This document shows positions 35,501 through 47,209 of a stretch of DNA of 64,000 nucleotides, piece after piece; positions within the stretch are counted from its first letter, which is position 1, and each line of letters starts with the position of its first letter. The stretch lies in the NCBI GenBank assembly GCA_018398805.1, contig JAGFBZ010000011.1, positions 558,001 to 622,000 of the forward strand, in the 5' to 3' direction. The translations under genes and the position numbers were made by a program. The DNA comes from Hirundichthys speculiger (taxonomy: Eukaryota; Chordata; Actinopteri; Beloniformes; Exocoetidae). The notes beneath the pieces were generated by a model. That model was not told the DNA's origin. It made no database searches and worked only from the letters and a program-made list of their open reading frames with translations.

Positions 35501-36429
35501 ATGCAGCAGAATCTGCTACACAAAACTGGCAGACAAATCTACTGTTTTATATCGAGATTCTACCAAAAGTAAGCTTCTCTTCTCCGATTAAGAGAAATGG
35601 ACTTGAATATTTTTTTGAGTAAAACCCAAATCCCTGCATTACTCTATGACAATTCCTTCTCAAGTTTATAATGGAAATAATTTATTTCACCGCTGGATTT
35701 GAACAATTGATAGCAACCTATCTTCACAACATAATGCAACAGACATGTTTTGAATAATACAGCTTATTATCCTGGCCAGCTTCCCAGTGCTACCTGTCTT
35801 CCAGCTTGCAAAAAATATACATGAACTCAAGCTGAGCACCAGACGTAGTGGAAATATTCAATATTTTAGAATCTTTTATGAATATTTCTGAGTGCTTTTA
35901 CAAATACTTACTTATTTTACATAACGTGCGTGCAGTCCGTGTATTACTGCCGGCCAGCTTTATACACTGTGCATGTTCAGACCAGAGAGCTGTGACCTTG
36001 TCTACATGTATATGTGTATTACATCAGTAGGCCACAGATATCTCAGTGATTCTGCTCACCTCCGAGCTCCACTGCTGATGTGTTTTGCAGAACATCGGCA
36101 TCGGTGACCATGTTCGTGAGGCAAATCTCACACAGTTACGGTTGGGTAATGTTGGCACGATAATGAACGTTAGGAAGCAAACCTTTGAAACGGCATACCA
36201 TCAGGAACGAACGGAGCTGATTCAGAGCCGTCATCTCTGTCCTGTGATGCTCCATGACAGACAGCGCTGATTGTTTTTGTCGCGCAGAAGAAGAAGTCAT
36301 CCATTTTTAGCTTTACTCAGCCAGTCCTTAGAATTATTGGTGTAAAGTGCAATCACTGCAACGGAAATACTAATGAACAGTTGCAAATATCTGTGAAAAC
36401 TGATTTCTTTTTTAGCAATTCCATGCATT
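32521..36429. other. Unassigned intronic sequence
   Basis: No exon or clear repeat. Two stretches have an enhancer-like look (complex, TAAT/ATTA-bearing, moderate GC): 33005-33180 and 33990-34060. Frames at 34409-34817 and 36085-36270 have no recognisable domain. The latter follows an acceptor-like 'tgttttgcag' but lacks supporting similarity. Confidence 0.4.
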
Positions 36430-36535
36430 TTCTATACCTGTGTCATCTTGTTCGGGGCTGTGGGGGGCCTGGAGCCTTTCCCAGCTGTCAGTGGGTGAGA
36501 GGCAGGGTATACCCTGGTCAGGTCGATCTTTATTC
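36430..36535 (-). mobile_element. SINE tail fragment
   Basis: Diverged partial match to the body of the 24650-25016 SINE on the minus strand: 'gggctgtggggggcctggag', 'cccagctgtcagtgggtgag', 'ggcagggtataccctgg'. Neither end is preserved. Confidence 0.6.
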
Positions 36536-37485
36536 AACTCATCCTAACAAATTGTGATGATAACCCAGTGTTTTAAATTCATGCTTACCTATAAAACTGA
36601 TTATTAATAAGTATAATGATAAGAATGATCAATAATTTATTGGATTAGATCACATTCTCAATGTTTGACGAACAAAAGCAAATGTGATCGCACGTAACAG
36701 CCAAGCAAGCAGTCAAGCTAAATAATAATAGAAATAATAAGGACTAAAAAAAGAAAAAAAAAAGTCACCAAACACAACCAGCTGGGCTTATAAAAGATCT
36801 AATAAGAGAGGGTGGATCAATAGGAATGTAATCAGGAGCATTCTATGATCCTATTCATTTCGATTTTGTTTGCTGTAAAAAATGGAAAAGAAAAGAAATA
36901 GGTGGCAACAAAACAGAGCTTTGTAAAGTGGTGTTCTTGTCAAGGTTTATAAGTTAAATCAGAAAAAGAGAACACAGAGCAGGCCCGGCTTCTCTTCAGA
37001 GTACAAACCTAGGGCATGTGGGATCAACACTGAAGCTGAGTTGGGCTTTTGGGAAATAGGTTGTGATTCTTACATCTAAACTACAGAAGAGTAAGATGGA
37101 TCAACAGAGAAGAATCACGGAAACTAAAAGATCACTGAGATGCTTTCTACACTTGTGCTTTGAGTTACAGGATAAGACTGGATGATAAACTGCTGAATTC
37201 ATCTGTATTTTTAAAAACACAAAATCAGACAAAATCTGTTTCCTCTGTCAAACTGTTTCAGTGAATATATTTCTCTCCGCTTGTAGCACAGCTCCATCCC
37301 TTCCTTCCTCTTTTTATATGTAACCATGGCGACTGGCAGACTCACTAAAGGCTTGTCCTTACTTTTGCCATATTTTTTTTTCTTCAAAAACTTATTTTTT
37401 TCATTAATTGTATCAATGCCGTTGATACTGTAACACTGTCAGTCATTTCAGACCGAAATCAAAAACCCAAATGTTGGCAGAAATG
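36536..37485. other. Unassigned intronic sequence
   Basis: A-rich stretch near 36745, otherwise featureless to my reading. Confidence 0.4.
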
Positions 37486-37489
37486 ATTT

Positions 37490-38750
37490 TATCGGTGTTG
37501 GATATGTGAAATAAATTACTGCTGGTTAACTTGTTGTATTCACACGTGTTACTTTGCTGTTTTAGACTCATAACAAAAAAAGAATGGCTGCGGAATAAAT
37601 TTAGTATTATTACAGTATGTTATATATTCCTCATTACTGTTTACAAAAGTAAGATTGTTACTTATTACTCCATAGGAAAAGTAATTTGAAATATTAATTT
37701 CTACTGCACCCCACAATATTGATAATTGTGTCCTTTCTTCTCTGAAGCTCTTATTCACCCGGGGCTTTTCTCGTTATGGCTTCCTCCACTTATTCCAGTC
37801 AAAACAGGCAGAATTACCACTCGTCTAACAGTCAGTGTTGATCCATTTCTTGCTGAACTGGAATTTCTTGTGAGGTTCAGCTTTTCCATTCTCTACCCTC
37901 GTGTTCTCCTCACCCTTGAGCTACATCAGTGCCCTCTGAATCAGTGGAGTCACTTCAAAACTGGAAGCTTACAAGTCATGCAAATGCAGCAGTAACGACT
38001 GGTTTGGGTTGGTGCTGCCGCCCAGTGGATAACATTTTCCTGGTGCTTGAGTTACCACTATTAAATGTCAGAAAACCTCCAAAAACCTTTATGATAAGTA
38101 GTCCAACTATCTGCAGTCATAGAGGCAGACGGCTGGAAAAAGTACATTTGCATTTGCCAGTAATGTCCCTGTTCCATTGGGATGAGTTATCTTCCTTCAA
38201 AGTAACTGTAATGTTATTACTGAGTTTTATATAATTAGTTACAGTACTTGCCACTGGAAAAAATAGTAGTATCATCGCAGTAATATCTTACCCAACACTG
38301 ACAGCATTCAGTCTGAAAATACAGACATACCGAAGGTCGCACCTGAGTATTAGTCGCATCTGTAACGCTGCGTAGAGAACAAAAATATATACAATGTCGC
38401 ATTGAGCAATAAGAGCAGGTGATAATTGGATCATTGATGAGTCCCTTCCAGCAGCAGCTGTTCATGACCCATCTGTGGACTTGTGCCTCCAGCTCTTTTT
38501 CAGTGCTCAGTTGTCGCGAGTGTTGACGATGCCCTGTTGTTGTCACTGATGACATGGTGTGCATTATATAAGTCACTTGGAAATATGAGTAGCAGGACCA
38601 GCTAAACTTCTAAAAAAATCATGACTTATATTCTGGGAAACACAGTGATTAGTAACTCTACAAGTCACTAGAAGAAGAAGAATCATCACAGTAGAACCTT
38701 ACCCAACGCTGACAGCCTTCTGTCTGAAATTACAGACGTATACTTTTTCA
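37490..38750. mobile_element. Cluster of decayed MITE-type repeats
   Basis: Contains scattered 'taacttgt', 'gtaacttattac'-style words and an end-like 'acccaacactgac' at 38290-38302, the pattern of hAT-like elements with CAGTGTTGGGTAA ends. At 38330-38640 lies a 'ggtcgcacctgagtattagtcgcat...agtagcaggaccagctaaac' unit that I recall as an interspersed teleost repeat. The block 'cttacccaacactgacagcattcagtctgaaaatacagac' (about 38288-38327) recurs with changes at about 38698-38735, flanking that unit as a direct repeat. Boundaries are approximate. Confidence 0.5.
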
Positions 38751-40066
38751 AATGTTTACCTGAAATTAGGAAATTTTGTTTGAAAGGCAAATATCAGTCA
38801 TAGAAAAATGTAATCAAATGATGATAGTTCATTATTAATATTCTTTTTCTGAATTCCAAGTACACCCTATTGTGAATTTCCAGCCAAAAACACACCCGTG
38901 ATTCCTGGCTGCTCTGTTTCCCAGACCACTCACTGGGGTAAGTACTGACTACATTGCAGGCCACATGCGCACACTCTCATAGTTATGCATATTTACACAA
39001 TTCAATAGCATCAGCGTGGCCAGAACACCAGATGTGCCACTCAGACATAATGACTCCCCCTTGATGTTGCCTTTCTGCAACCCAACAGTTAACCTTGAAT
39101 GTCATCTGATCGATACTTCGTTATTGGTCCCAGTCCACCTCTTCAAATGCTTGTCAAACAGAAAACTCGTTGACAAACACGGTCTAAAACCTTGCAGGGA
39201 AATTCTTAAGTAGGCAAACACCATGCAATATCTGCACACTGCCCACAGTCACAGAATAATGGTGGGAAAGTTCCCATTAAAACCAGTCATGAGGGGGCTG
39301 AATTGCTGGTGAGACTTAATCGACCTGCACGAGCTGAAAGTAAAGCCTTGGAAATGACCAAAGCCATTGCTAACAACCTTATTGATAAATTTTGATAGCA
39401 GTTATCCCCCTGCAGGATTCGGGCTCAGGTATTTTACTGCATATTTGAAGTGACATGTGGGGGGAAAAAGAGAGGAAGCAACAAAGTGAGTTTAAATGAA
39501 AAAAAAAAAAAAGAAAAGGTGACCAGGGGATACAGATATTTTGATTCAGCTTCCACAGTAACATTAGTGATGGAATTGTGATTATTGGTCTTAATAAGGT
39601 GGAGCCTGCCAAAACCCTCAGCTGTCACTCTGTTTTAACCTCAAAGGCAGTAATGCAGTCCTTTATTCGATTATAATCATGGCTGAATCTGGGCGACAGT
39701 CCACTACAGAGCAATTATCAATTTAACAGTGTGTTTTTAAAGTTTGGGTCATAAACATATTCTGCTGTTGCATTTTCCATTAGTCACCTAATGGAATCGA
39801 ATTAACCAGAGAGTGCACAAATGCAAATGCAATGCCTTGTAATGACAGGATAGGTTGATATGCTGTTACAATTATCAAAAAGAATTGTGGAAAAGCCCAC
39901 AATTTTGCAAAAGTAGCCTCATTATAAAATAATTCCTATGAATTTTGAAGCAGATACTCCAGTGCAATAAGCTCTTATCTTTCTATTTTGAAAAAAAAAA
40001 TAGAGAGTTAAAGAAAAAAAGAAAAAACAAAATTGAAAAGGAAAAAAGAAGGGACAAAAGACTCAC
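38751..40066. other. Unassigned intronic sequence downstream of the EF-hand exon
   Basis: Start of the next fstl4-like intron (donor at 40066). No following exon is visible. A-runs at 39505 and 39990-40040. Confidence 0.5.
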
Positions 40067-40187
40067 GGAAAGCTGTGTAGAACTCGTGTAGGCTGAGGTG
40101 TCCATCGTTGTTGTAGTCATCGTAACGAAGCAGGTCTTGCATGGTACACTCCAACAGATTGTCCTCCAGATGCTCCTTCATCGAAAT
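40067..40187 (-). CDS. fstl4: fstl4-like exon: second EF-hand
   Basis: Next coding exon of the same gene. The minus-strand acceptor is tgtttgttag|ATTTCG and the donor is TTCC|gtgagt. It holds 121 bases: 40 codons plus one base, so it enters in phase 0 and leaves in phase 1. The leftover C fits the Gln codon that follows 'EFYxAF' in the family. The peptide includes LEDNLLECTMQDLLRYDD and a canonical EF-hand loop, DYNNDGHLSLHE, followed by FYTAF. Joined to the upstream exon, the spacing between the loops equals that of FSTL5 residue for residue as I recall it. 'LLRYDDYN' favours FSTL4 over FSTL5 ('LLKYDDFN'). Gly at loop position 6 makes this hand look more competent for calcium than the remembered mammalian versions, which have Ser or Lys there. 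The downstream Ig-domain exons were not found in 1-40066. Confidence 0.92.
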
Positions 40188-41194
40188 CTAACAAACACAA
40201 ACACAGAATATACATGCAGCTCTGAGGAAAGATGGGTGTGGAAGGTATGGAGCGGATGAGTCAAAGCCAGACACATCGGAGCCTGTACTGATTTGTCTCT
40301 CGTCTTCATCTTGATTGATTCTAAGTAATCGGCTGCAGGATTATGCACATTCTGTATAAATATTGAAGTGATCTGCCAGATTCTTCCAGGTTTGCTTCCA
40401 GCATCCTTTGCAGCACCGCTTGTTGAGGTGTTTAAAGTTTATCTGCAAGTTAGCGGTTTAATTTAGTGTTGCCAGTGATAGTTTATTAACAGTTTGACTT
40501 TCTGTTCATTCTGATTCCTTGTTTTGACGTGCATAAATGTGTACATTTTTTTTAATGTCATCCTGACTTAAGTCTGTATGTGCTTTAATGAGTACCCTGT
40601 GAGTTCAGTTAATAAAGCGTGTGAGAAACTCTAAGCTGTTTCTGGATATTGCCTCGGCTCTAATACAGGAAGTGGTTTATGAGCTCACATTAGCTGTATT
40701 GAGTCCTTGTCAACTCTTGAAAATCACAGCTCACTATAATATAAACCACTCATTTTCAAGAGATAAATGTAGTCAATCTCATTTTTTCATGAATATTTTT
40801 ATTTAAGATAGTCCGTGCAAGAATGATAATTGTAATTTTATAATCCTGCATTCAGAATTTGACATGAGTTTTTTTTCACAGATTATGTAATCTGAACTAG
40901 TGTTTATGTTAAGAAATAGGTTATTAGGAATTAGGTCTTTTAATGTAAGCTGTGATCAGTTTGGATTCCCATAGTTAGTGACATTCATTTGATACAATTT
41001 TTCAAGCTTCATGAGTCTAATGTCTTTACATGTGCAAAAAGATTTCTTACATTGTAAGAGGTACATGTGGGGTCAGTTTAATATACATTATGTGTGGGGG
41101 GGATAAAATAAATTTGAATGAGTTAGTGAATGTGAATGCGCCCTGTGACGAGGCTGTTTGAATCCTGATGAGGAAAAAGCTCTTTGTGTTTGTC

Positions 41195-41480
41195 TCAATA
41201 TATTCAGTTGAATGCACTGGACCATAATATTCTGCTCAAAACTATGATCGTCCCAGTAGCAATGCAGTGGAAGTTTTTCACTGCATCACTGCATCTTTGT
41301 GATTATGGACCCTCAAATAAAATAGACCGGATGACTGATATTTTGCAGGACACCAAACTTCTATTTCATACTATTAGAAATCCCAACATTATTGGCTATA
41401 TTTACACAGACTGTAGCTCTGTGTATCTCACAGTCAGCTTAAATGCCTTTATTTCTACCAACAACTTGAGGGAAAACGTA
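41195..41480 (+). mobile_element. Possible CR1/L2-type LINE scrap
   Basis: A 105-codon frame with 'LNALDHNILLKTM' then 'VAMQWKFFTASLHLCD' and 'SSVYLTVSLNAF'. These vaguely follow the 'FDxxDHNILL', 'WFxSYL' and 'DDTQLYLSxSxNDF' blocks of L2-like RTs with the middle deleted. The catalytic YADD is not intact. Weak. Confidence 0.35.
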
Positions 41481-42184
41481 AGTCAATCTGTTAAATTTTA
41501 GGACTATTTTATCTTGGATTTTGAATTTGACACTACTATCTAACTCCCAGTGCTATTTTCTGATGAATGTTGCAGTAAAGTTACTACATCCTTCTGATCA
41601 AGGGCTGTGATGCAATACTGTGATACAAAATCACACAGAGCTCAAAAACAAAGTTTCATTAAGGTTTTGGTTAAATGATGTCATTGAGTCACACTACAAA
41701 TGCCTTCAAGTGCCTACAACTACGGGACAGTCTTTGAGTTTAGATGATTTTACAACTGTTGTTACTGGCATGCCTCGTGTTCACACTGCTGCAGGGAATT
41801 TCACCCTTAAAATTTGAAACATTTTCAATCAGATGAACACAGTGTGACAAGACAAAACTGAAAACATTTTAAAATGATGACACAATTTCATTTGCTTCAT
41901 GACTCAGTCCTCTGGGTCACTATGTATCCACCTCTGATTCTTTAAACCTGTATCACATGACCACTGCTGGAAGATGTAAGAAAAAAGAAAAAAAAATTTA
42001 AGCGTTATCTCAAAATACACTTTGGCCCCAATCGTACACCTCCCGCTAGCAGCTACCTGCAAATTGCGGGTTTAGGAACTCCGCTAACCGCTAATGCAAT
42101 CTTCCGCTTCCCTAAAGCCACTACCCGCTATGCTGACTCCTTTACTCACATTGCAGGTGTGGCAATGGGCGTGCTTTTTGCGCA

Positions 42185-42299
42185 TTCCGCAAACTCGGTA
42201 TCTTGCGATCGTGGGTTTAGGATAGAGGGTGGTCAGACCAGCCCGAACCCCCCACCTGCTACCCGCTACCCGGGATCGCAAGATACCGAGTTTGCGGAA
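42185..42299. repeat. 26-bp perfect inverted repeat inside copy B
   Basis: The arm at 42185-42210 starts TTCCGCAAACTCGGTATC, and its exact complement is at 42274-42299. Past one mismatch, four more bases pair. The spacer is 63 bases and rich in 'CCCGCTACC' words. Confidence 0.92.
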
Positions 42300-42314
42300 A
42301 GCGCAACCCACATG

Positions 42315-42575
42315 TCAGCACGTAGAAGAGCGGGTCCAAATGGCATAAATGTGCTTCCACCTGGTCACGTGGACGTGCACAAACGGATCTACCTCTAGAT
42401 TCTGCATCACCGTATTCCTTGCCGACGTTTTTATTAGCATTGGGTCAGAGGATGTCTGGTCAGCAGTTGTGGTGGATGTGGGAATAGTCACGGCCAGACA
42501 CGTCAGTCTGTACAGCTGTGGCATGATCTCATTCAGATGTTTGCTGTGGCGGAAACTAGGAGATCTTTGGGACAT
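42315..42575 (-). pseudogene. Transposase C-terminal remnant, copy B
   Basis: An 86-codon minus-strand frame with IMPQLYRLTCLAVTIP and STTTADQTSSD. It is the counterpart of 30238-30516 with further decay ('SALKKIKTY' becomes 'SDPMLIKTS'). Confidence 0.5.
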
Positions 42576-43300
42576 TTCTCCTCAAAATCCATCATGGCCT
42601 ACATCACAGTCACTTCTGTTTTTAAACAGGTCAGATCATCAAATAGAGCTCTGTGGCTCTGGTGTCAAGCTGGAAAAGGTTGGATGTGGGAATTTAAATC
42701 TGATATGTCTGAAACTGTTGGTGGTCGAGGAGGGACAGGGACATGAATTGTTCGTGATCTTTAAATGCACATCCAATGATTCGCTCTGCAGTATTTTAAA
42801 AGGCACATCAGCTGCGCCAAGACCCACAGTTGTCTCAGACTCCCAGCACCCCCTGCTGAGAATATGTTCCCACGGCTGCCTGGCCGTGTTTACTGGGAGT
42901 GCACCAACTATCTGGGAGTTTCAGGTAGCAGATAGGAATTGTCTGTGTAAAAATATTTTTATGTATATATCAGAGCAGGGGAGGAAGCTCTACAGCAGAG
43001 TCCCAGAAGAGCTGCGCATGAGAGCTGCTCTGATCTGGATGAAAAGACGCTCCATAGCGTTTAGCGGGTAGTGGGTTGCGCAACCTGCTCTTAAAGGCAA
43101 TGGCTACTGACGCACTGATTGGTTTAACAGGTTGAACACCCTAACCACTCCCAAGCATAATATAGCAGTTAGCGCAGGTAAAATCGCGGGTTTAGGGAGG
43201 TGGAAGATTGCGTTCTTTGCGGGGGAACGCCCCTCCCGCTACCTGCTATCCCTTAATAGTGGCTTTAGGAGGTTTGGAAAATCGGGCCCTTTGTCTAAGC

Positions 43301-43672
43301 CAGTGATTCTCAAAGTGTGGGCTGCAAGGGTTAGGGTTAGGGTTAGGGTTACTGTAGGTGGGCTGCGAGAGGTCATTAAAAATAAACAAATATGTTTTAA
43401 ATCGTCGTTTTTGTTGTTGTTGTTTTTATGTTTTTAATCACTGTAAAATTTTGTTAAGTGATTTAAAAAATATTTAGAAATAATAAAACAAACCAAATAA
43501 GTTTTATTCTGTCATCTTAAAAAGAAAAGTTTCACCTTATATGTTGACCCCTCACATTAATATTGGGATGTAGTTTTTAGTCCTGTATGTTGATCACAGT
43601 TGTGATTAAATGTTTGGTTGGGCTGCATAGATTTTTCACATTTCAAATGGGCCTTGGTATTCTGAAGTCTGG
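43301..43672. mobile_element. Small hAT element, copy 1, with telomere-like insert
   Basis: Starts CAGTGATTCTCAAAGTGTGG and ends near 'tctgaagtctgggaatg'. It is the reverse-orientation relative of 46828-47209. It begins 11 bases after the end of element copy B. No target duplication is visible; the right end is lost in an A-run. It contains four GGGTTA units at 43328-43351. Confidence 0.75.
43328..43351 (+). repeat. (GGGTTA)4 telomere-like tract
   Basis: Four perfect units of the vertebrate telomere repeat, replacing about 25 bases found at the same place in the sister element (46828-47209). Confidence 0.95.
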
Positions 43673-44603
43673 GAATGAAAAAAAAAAATTTGATATTGCA
43701 TTACATTTCTACTTCACAACAAAAGCATTGCACTCATACTCTTATAAAAGTGCCTCTCAGTGCAAGTCTCCATCTGTCAAAGGATTGTTGGTGCTGGAAG
43801 TGTTTATTACTGACTGAGTGCTTTAGGAGCATTTAAACTGGCTGCTTAACCAGAACTTTTGCTTAGTTCCTATATTTTTATTCCATAGTCTTCATTATGT
43901 GAACATAAGCACAGCTAAAGTCTGAAAAAGTCTGCGTGTGTGTGTATATGAAACAATTGATGCAAAACTCTTCCAAGATTCAAACTTGTCTACAGATGTT
44001 TGAGTTGTACATATCTGTGATGTTGTCGACTTTAAATACACTTTGACAAATAGAGAAGGTCTTCAATACACAACTGACAAATACAGTTGTTTGTAAAATA
44101 TATATTTTTTTTCTATTTGAACCATGCATCAGTTAATAGTAAATCTAATGTTTACACTTGGTGGAGCTATACATGAGAGATAAATATGTTTTCTTGGTGT
44201 GATGATCTGTGCTAAGCATGAACCTGACGTGGTGTCTGTAATAACTAATAAATCAGTTAAATGGCTTTGTTTCATGATCAGCTTGATGGAATATAGTTTA
44301 CTTAGGTTTAGATTCACTTAACCATTTGGTAAATAAAATTCTAACCTAAACACTTTTCACATCAATTAAGCTAAAATTTGAAGAAAGGCAGAAATAAGAA
44401 AGACCTTTGAAGGTAGAGAGGAGATAAATAATATTGTTTTATTGCAATAAATACTCAAGAAGTGTGAGCCAGAATGCACAAAGATCTGTTTCGACTCATC
44501 GTAGTGAATCCTCTCAGCTACAATGTGTCAATCTACAAAGCATTTTTTATTTTTCCTAATCTGCTCATTTCATAATCTTTTACAAATACATGTTGACAGT
44601 ACA

Positions 44604-45950
44604 GTGATATGCAAACATTTTGGCACCGCAGAGCAAGATTTCTTTTACTGTGGATAATAACTGAAGAAAGTGAACCGCTAATCTCCAAAAGCCAAGCAAA
44701 AGATGGCACATTCTTCAAACAAGTTTATTTTGGCAAAACACTTTTTGAGAGAAAAGAGAGAGAGAGAAATAAAAGTGATGCAAAGGCGGGCGTCCAAAGA
44801 GAATCAAACCTAAATTAGCTGGTTAGGCCTGCTTTGATGAGTCGATGATCACCATTGAGAAAAGCCAGCTGATACAAATCTTTTATACACAGACTCCTCA
44901 AATCCCACCTCAACAATCTGCACTACTGGACACCTCTAAGCAGCAGCGTTTTACCCTGAAAACTGAAACTGTATGACATGTTTTCAGTGTGTTGTTTCGC
45001 TGGCTGACACGGGCACAGCTGAGAGGAAGGACGGTAGAACAGAAAAAAAATAATCAAAGCCCTTATTTGACTGAAAAAAAAAGAAATTTGGGAAGATTTA
45101 ACAGTCTCTGGAGTTACGGGACATGAATGGACCTCCATGAAAGAGTCTTTAGAAGAAAACCTCTCCTGCTTTGACAGCAAGAATTCTGCATGGTTTGCAA
45201 AAAGTTTTCAAAAAGACCATTGAAGAAGACTGACGTCTTCTGGAAACGTATCACAAGGAGCAATTAGTTCAATACTTCCTGGCTTGAACAGCTCTCTAAT
45301 TATGAGCATGACGGTGGAGCGTTCATGCTGGGATTTTTGCATTGCAGCCAGTTGCACAGAGACTATTTCACTGTCAAAGACAAGACTGGATTCAATTAAA
45401 TAGCTTAAAATTGTCTGAGCAAACAACAAACCATGTTTTAAAAGGTGAAAACAAAGAGAGTGGCAACTAGAATATGAAAATGAGCTTAATTATAAGGTGC
45501 TTTAAAATCCACAATCCACACCTGAGGATTCAAATTATTGTCATGGCACAAACGTGATCTGAAAATCCATGGATGAAACATCAAATTAATGCACAGAGGC
45601 CTAAGAATTTTATAGGACTTTAAACTTTTTAATGAGGAGTGGGTGAAAATCCCCAAAAGAAGAAACGGAAAGCCTCTTAGCAGCTACAGTGTTTAAAAGC
45701 CATGCTGTATGCCAAAGGGCTGTTACTGAGTACTAACCCTGCAGGGGGCCCACACATGTTCCCTTTTTGATATTCTAAAGTTGCAAATGATAGTATTAAA
45801 AAAACTCATCTTGATTAGATATTAGAGAAATATGCCACCGTTGATTTTTAAGACGACTGAAGGTCAGGTCGGTTTTTCATTCTTCAAGTTTTGCACGCCA
45901 CTGCATGTTTGTTCAATAACGGAAAATGTGCGTTTTAAGTCAAAACACCA
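44604..45950 (+). mobile_element. Tc1/mariner relic
   Basis: A left-end-like TACAGTGATATGCAAACATT at about 44603. Then come nucleotide stretches matching my recollection of a Tc1-like fish element: 'gttaggcctgctttgatgag', 'gatgatcaccattgagaaaa' and 'cctctaagcagcagcg'. Transposase debris follows: 'GGAFMLG', a disrupted middle, then 'EEWVKIPKRR' and 'MPKG' near 45640-45720. After that is 'accctgcagggggcccacac', corresponding to an internal repeat of such elements. Heavily mutated. The right boundary is approximate. Confidence 0.7.
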
Positions 45951-46827
45951 ATAAGATTACTACAAGTAAGTTACTCTCATCCCTCCAGCCAGCAAAGTCA
46001 AAGCGTAAAGCTCTTTATTGAATCACTGAATCTATATGGAGCTGCACATGCGACATGGCAAATCAAAGGATGTCACAAGCATTTAAAAAAATATATAAAA
46101 ATTATCATGCTGCTGCTAGCAGCTGACTGCAGCCAAATATTCACTGTCACAGACTGATTTACCCCATGGCATTTGAATGAAGTATTTTTTAAAGCCTAAG
46201 TACAGAACTTTAGCCTCCAAGATTATCTGTGACAATAGACACATCTCAAAGTGAAGACAGTGTGGATGGATGACTGGAATTCCTCTTTGATCCTTAAAAG
46301 TGTATATCAGTGTGACACTGACTTTATGAATTCCTACAGACTAAGAACAACTTATCTTCAGATTGCTCTGTGACGTACCAGCTTTGGTAAATCTTTTAAT
46401 GCAGCTCTACTGTAAAAGGCAAAATTCACTCAGTTCCCTTTTAAATGTTAAAAGTGGACAAAACTCGCTGTAATTTACCATGACAAAGAGCTAACAAAGA
46501 TTACTGTTTTACCAGCTACTGTGGCATTTTTGTCTTAAAACCGTATGGCGTTTTATAAATGTTCAACTTCTAATGAGCTTAGTTTACTTCCGCATCATAC
46601 AATATTTCAGTTTCTACTTAACAAAAAAAAAAAAAAAAAAAAAGAACTAAAGCCTATTGAAAATGCTTGACAATAAGAAGCAGAGGGATTTGACAGCGGA
46701 GTCGTGACTGATATGGCTCACTGCACTGGCAGGACGTCAGCCACGGAGACGTTCTCACTGTCTGGGAGGAGCTTCATTTACACCGATTTCTGACACCCAT
46801 TCCCTTAGACCAGATGATGCTCACAAC

Positions 46828-47209
46828 CAGCCATTCCCAAACTTCAGAATACCAAGGCCCAATTTGAAATGTGAAAAATCTCAGCAGCCCACCGAAACCT
46901 TTAATCACAACTGTGATTAACAAACAGGACAAGGAACCATGATCCAATATTAATGTGAGGCGTCTACAAATAAGGTGACACTTGTCATATTAAGTTAAGA
47001 TGACAGTAGAATAACACTTAACTGGTTTGTTTTATTACTTCTTATGTTTTTTTAATCATATCATGAATATTTTACAGTAATTAAAAACATATTTAAAAAA
47101 GATTGCGTATTTAAAACACATTTGTTTAATTTTAATGACCTTTCACGGCCCACCTGCAGTACTGCAAAGGCCCACCAGGGGGCCGCGGCCCACACTTTGG
47201 GAATCACTG
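46828..47209. mobile_element. Small hAT element, copy 2, with TSD
   Basis: Left CAGCCATTCCCAAACTT, right (reverse-complemented) CAGTGATTCCCAAAGTGTGG. An 8-bp flanking repeat, CTCACAAC/CTCACAAT, lies at 46820-46827 and 47210-47217 with a mismatch only at the last base. Length 382 bp, no coding capacity. Reverse-orientation relative of 43301-43672. Confidence 0.85.

Larger units (their letters stand above)
42024..43289. mobile_element. DNA element family X, copy B (1.27 kb)
   Basis: The left end is GGCCCCAATCGTACACCTCC and the reverse-complemented right end is GGGCCCGATTTTCCAAACC. TTT flanks both ends (42021-42023 and 43290-43292). It is colinear with copy A at 29970-31682 except for the nested repeat there. 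It shares the subterminal 'GCTACCCGCTA' words, the foldback, the minus-strand transposase-like frame (42575-42315) and an ATGGAGCGTCTTTTCATCC start-like segment on the minus strand near 43050. The 240-codon plus frame (42349-43071) lies antisense to the transposase remnant and is incidental. Confidence 0.8.

Noticed and set aside
36085..36270. Frame after an acceptor-like site, considered as a host exon
   Set aside because: No recognised domain, no donor and wrong strand for the host gene.
42349..43071. 240-codon plus-strand frame
   Set aside because: It lies antisense to the transposase-like remnant of element X copy B and shows no domain of its own.
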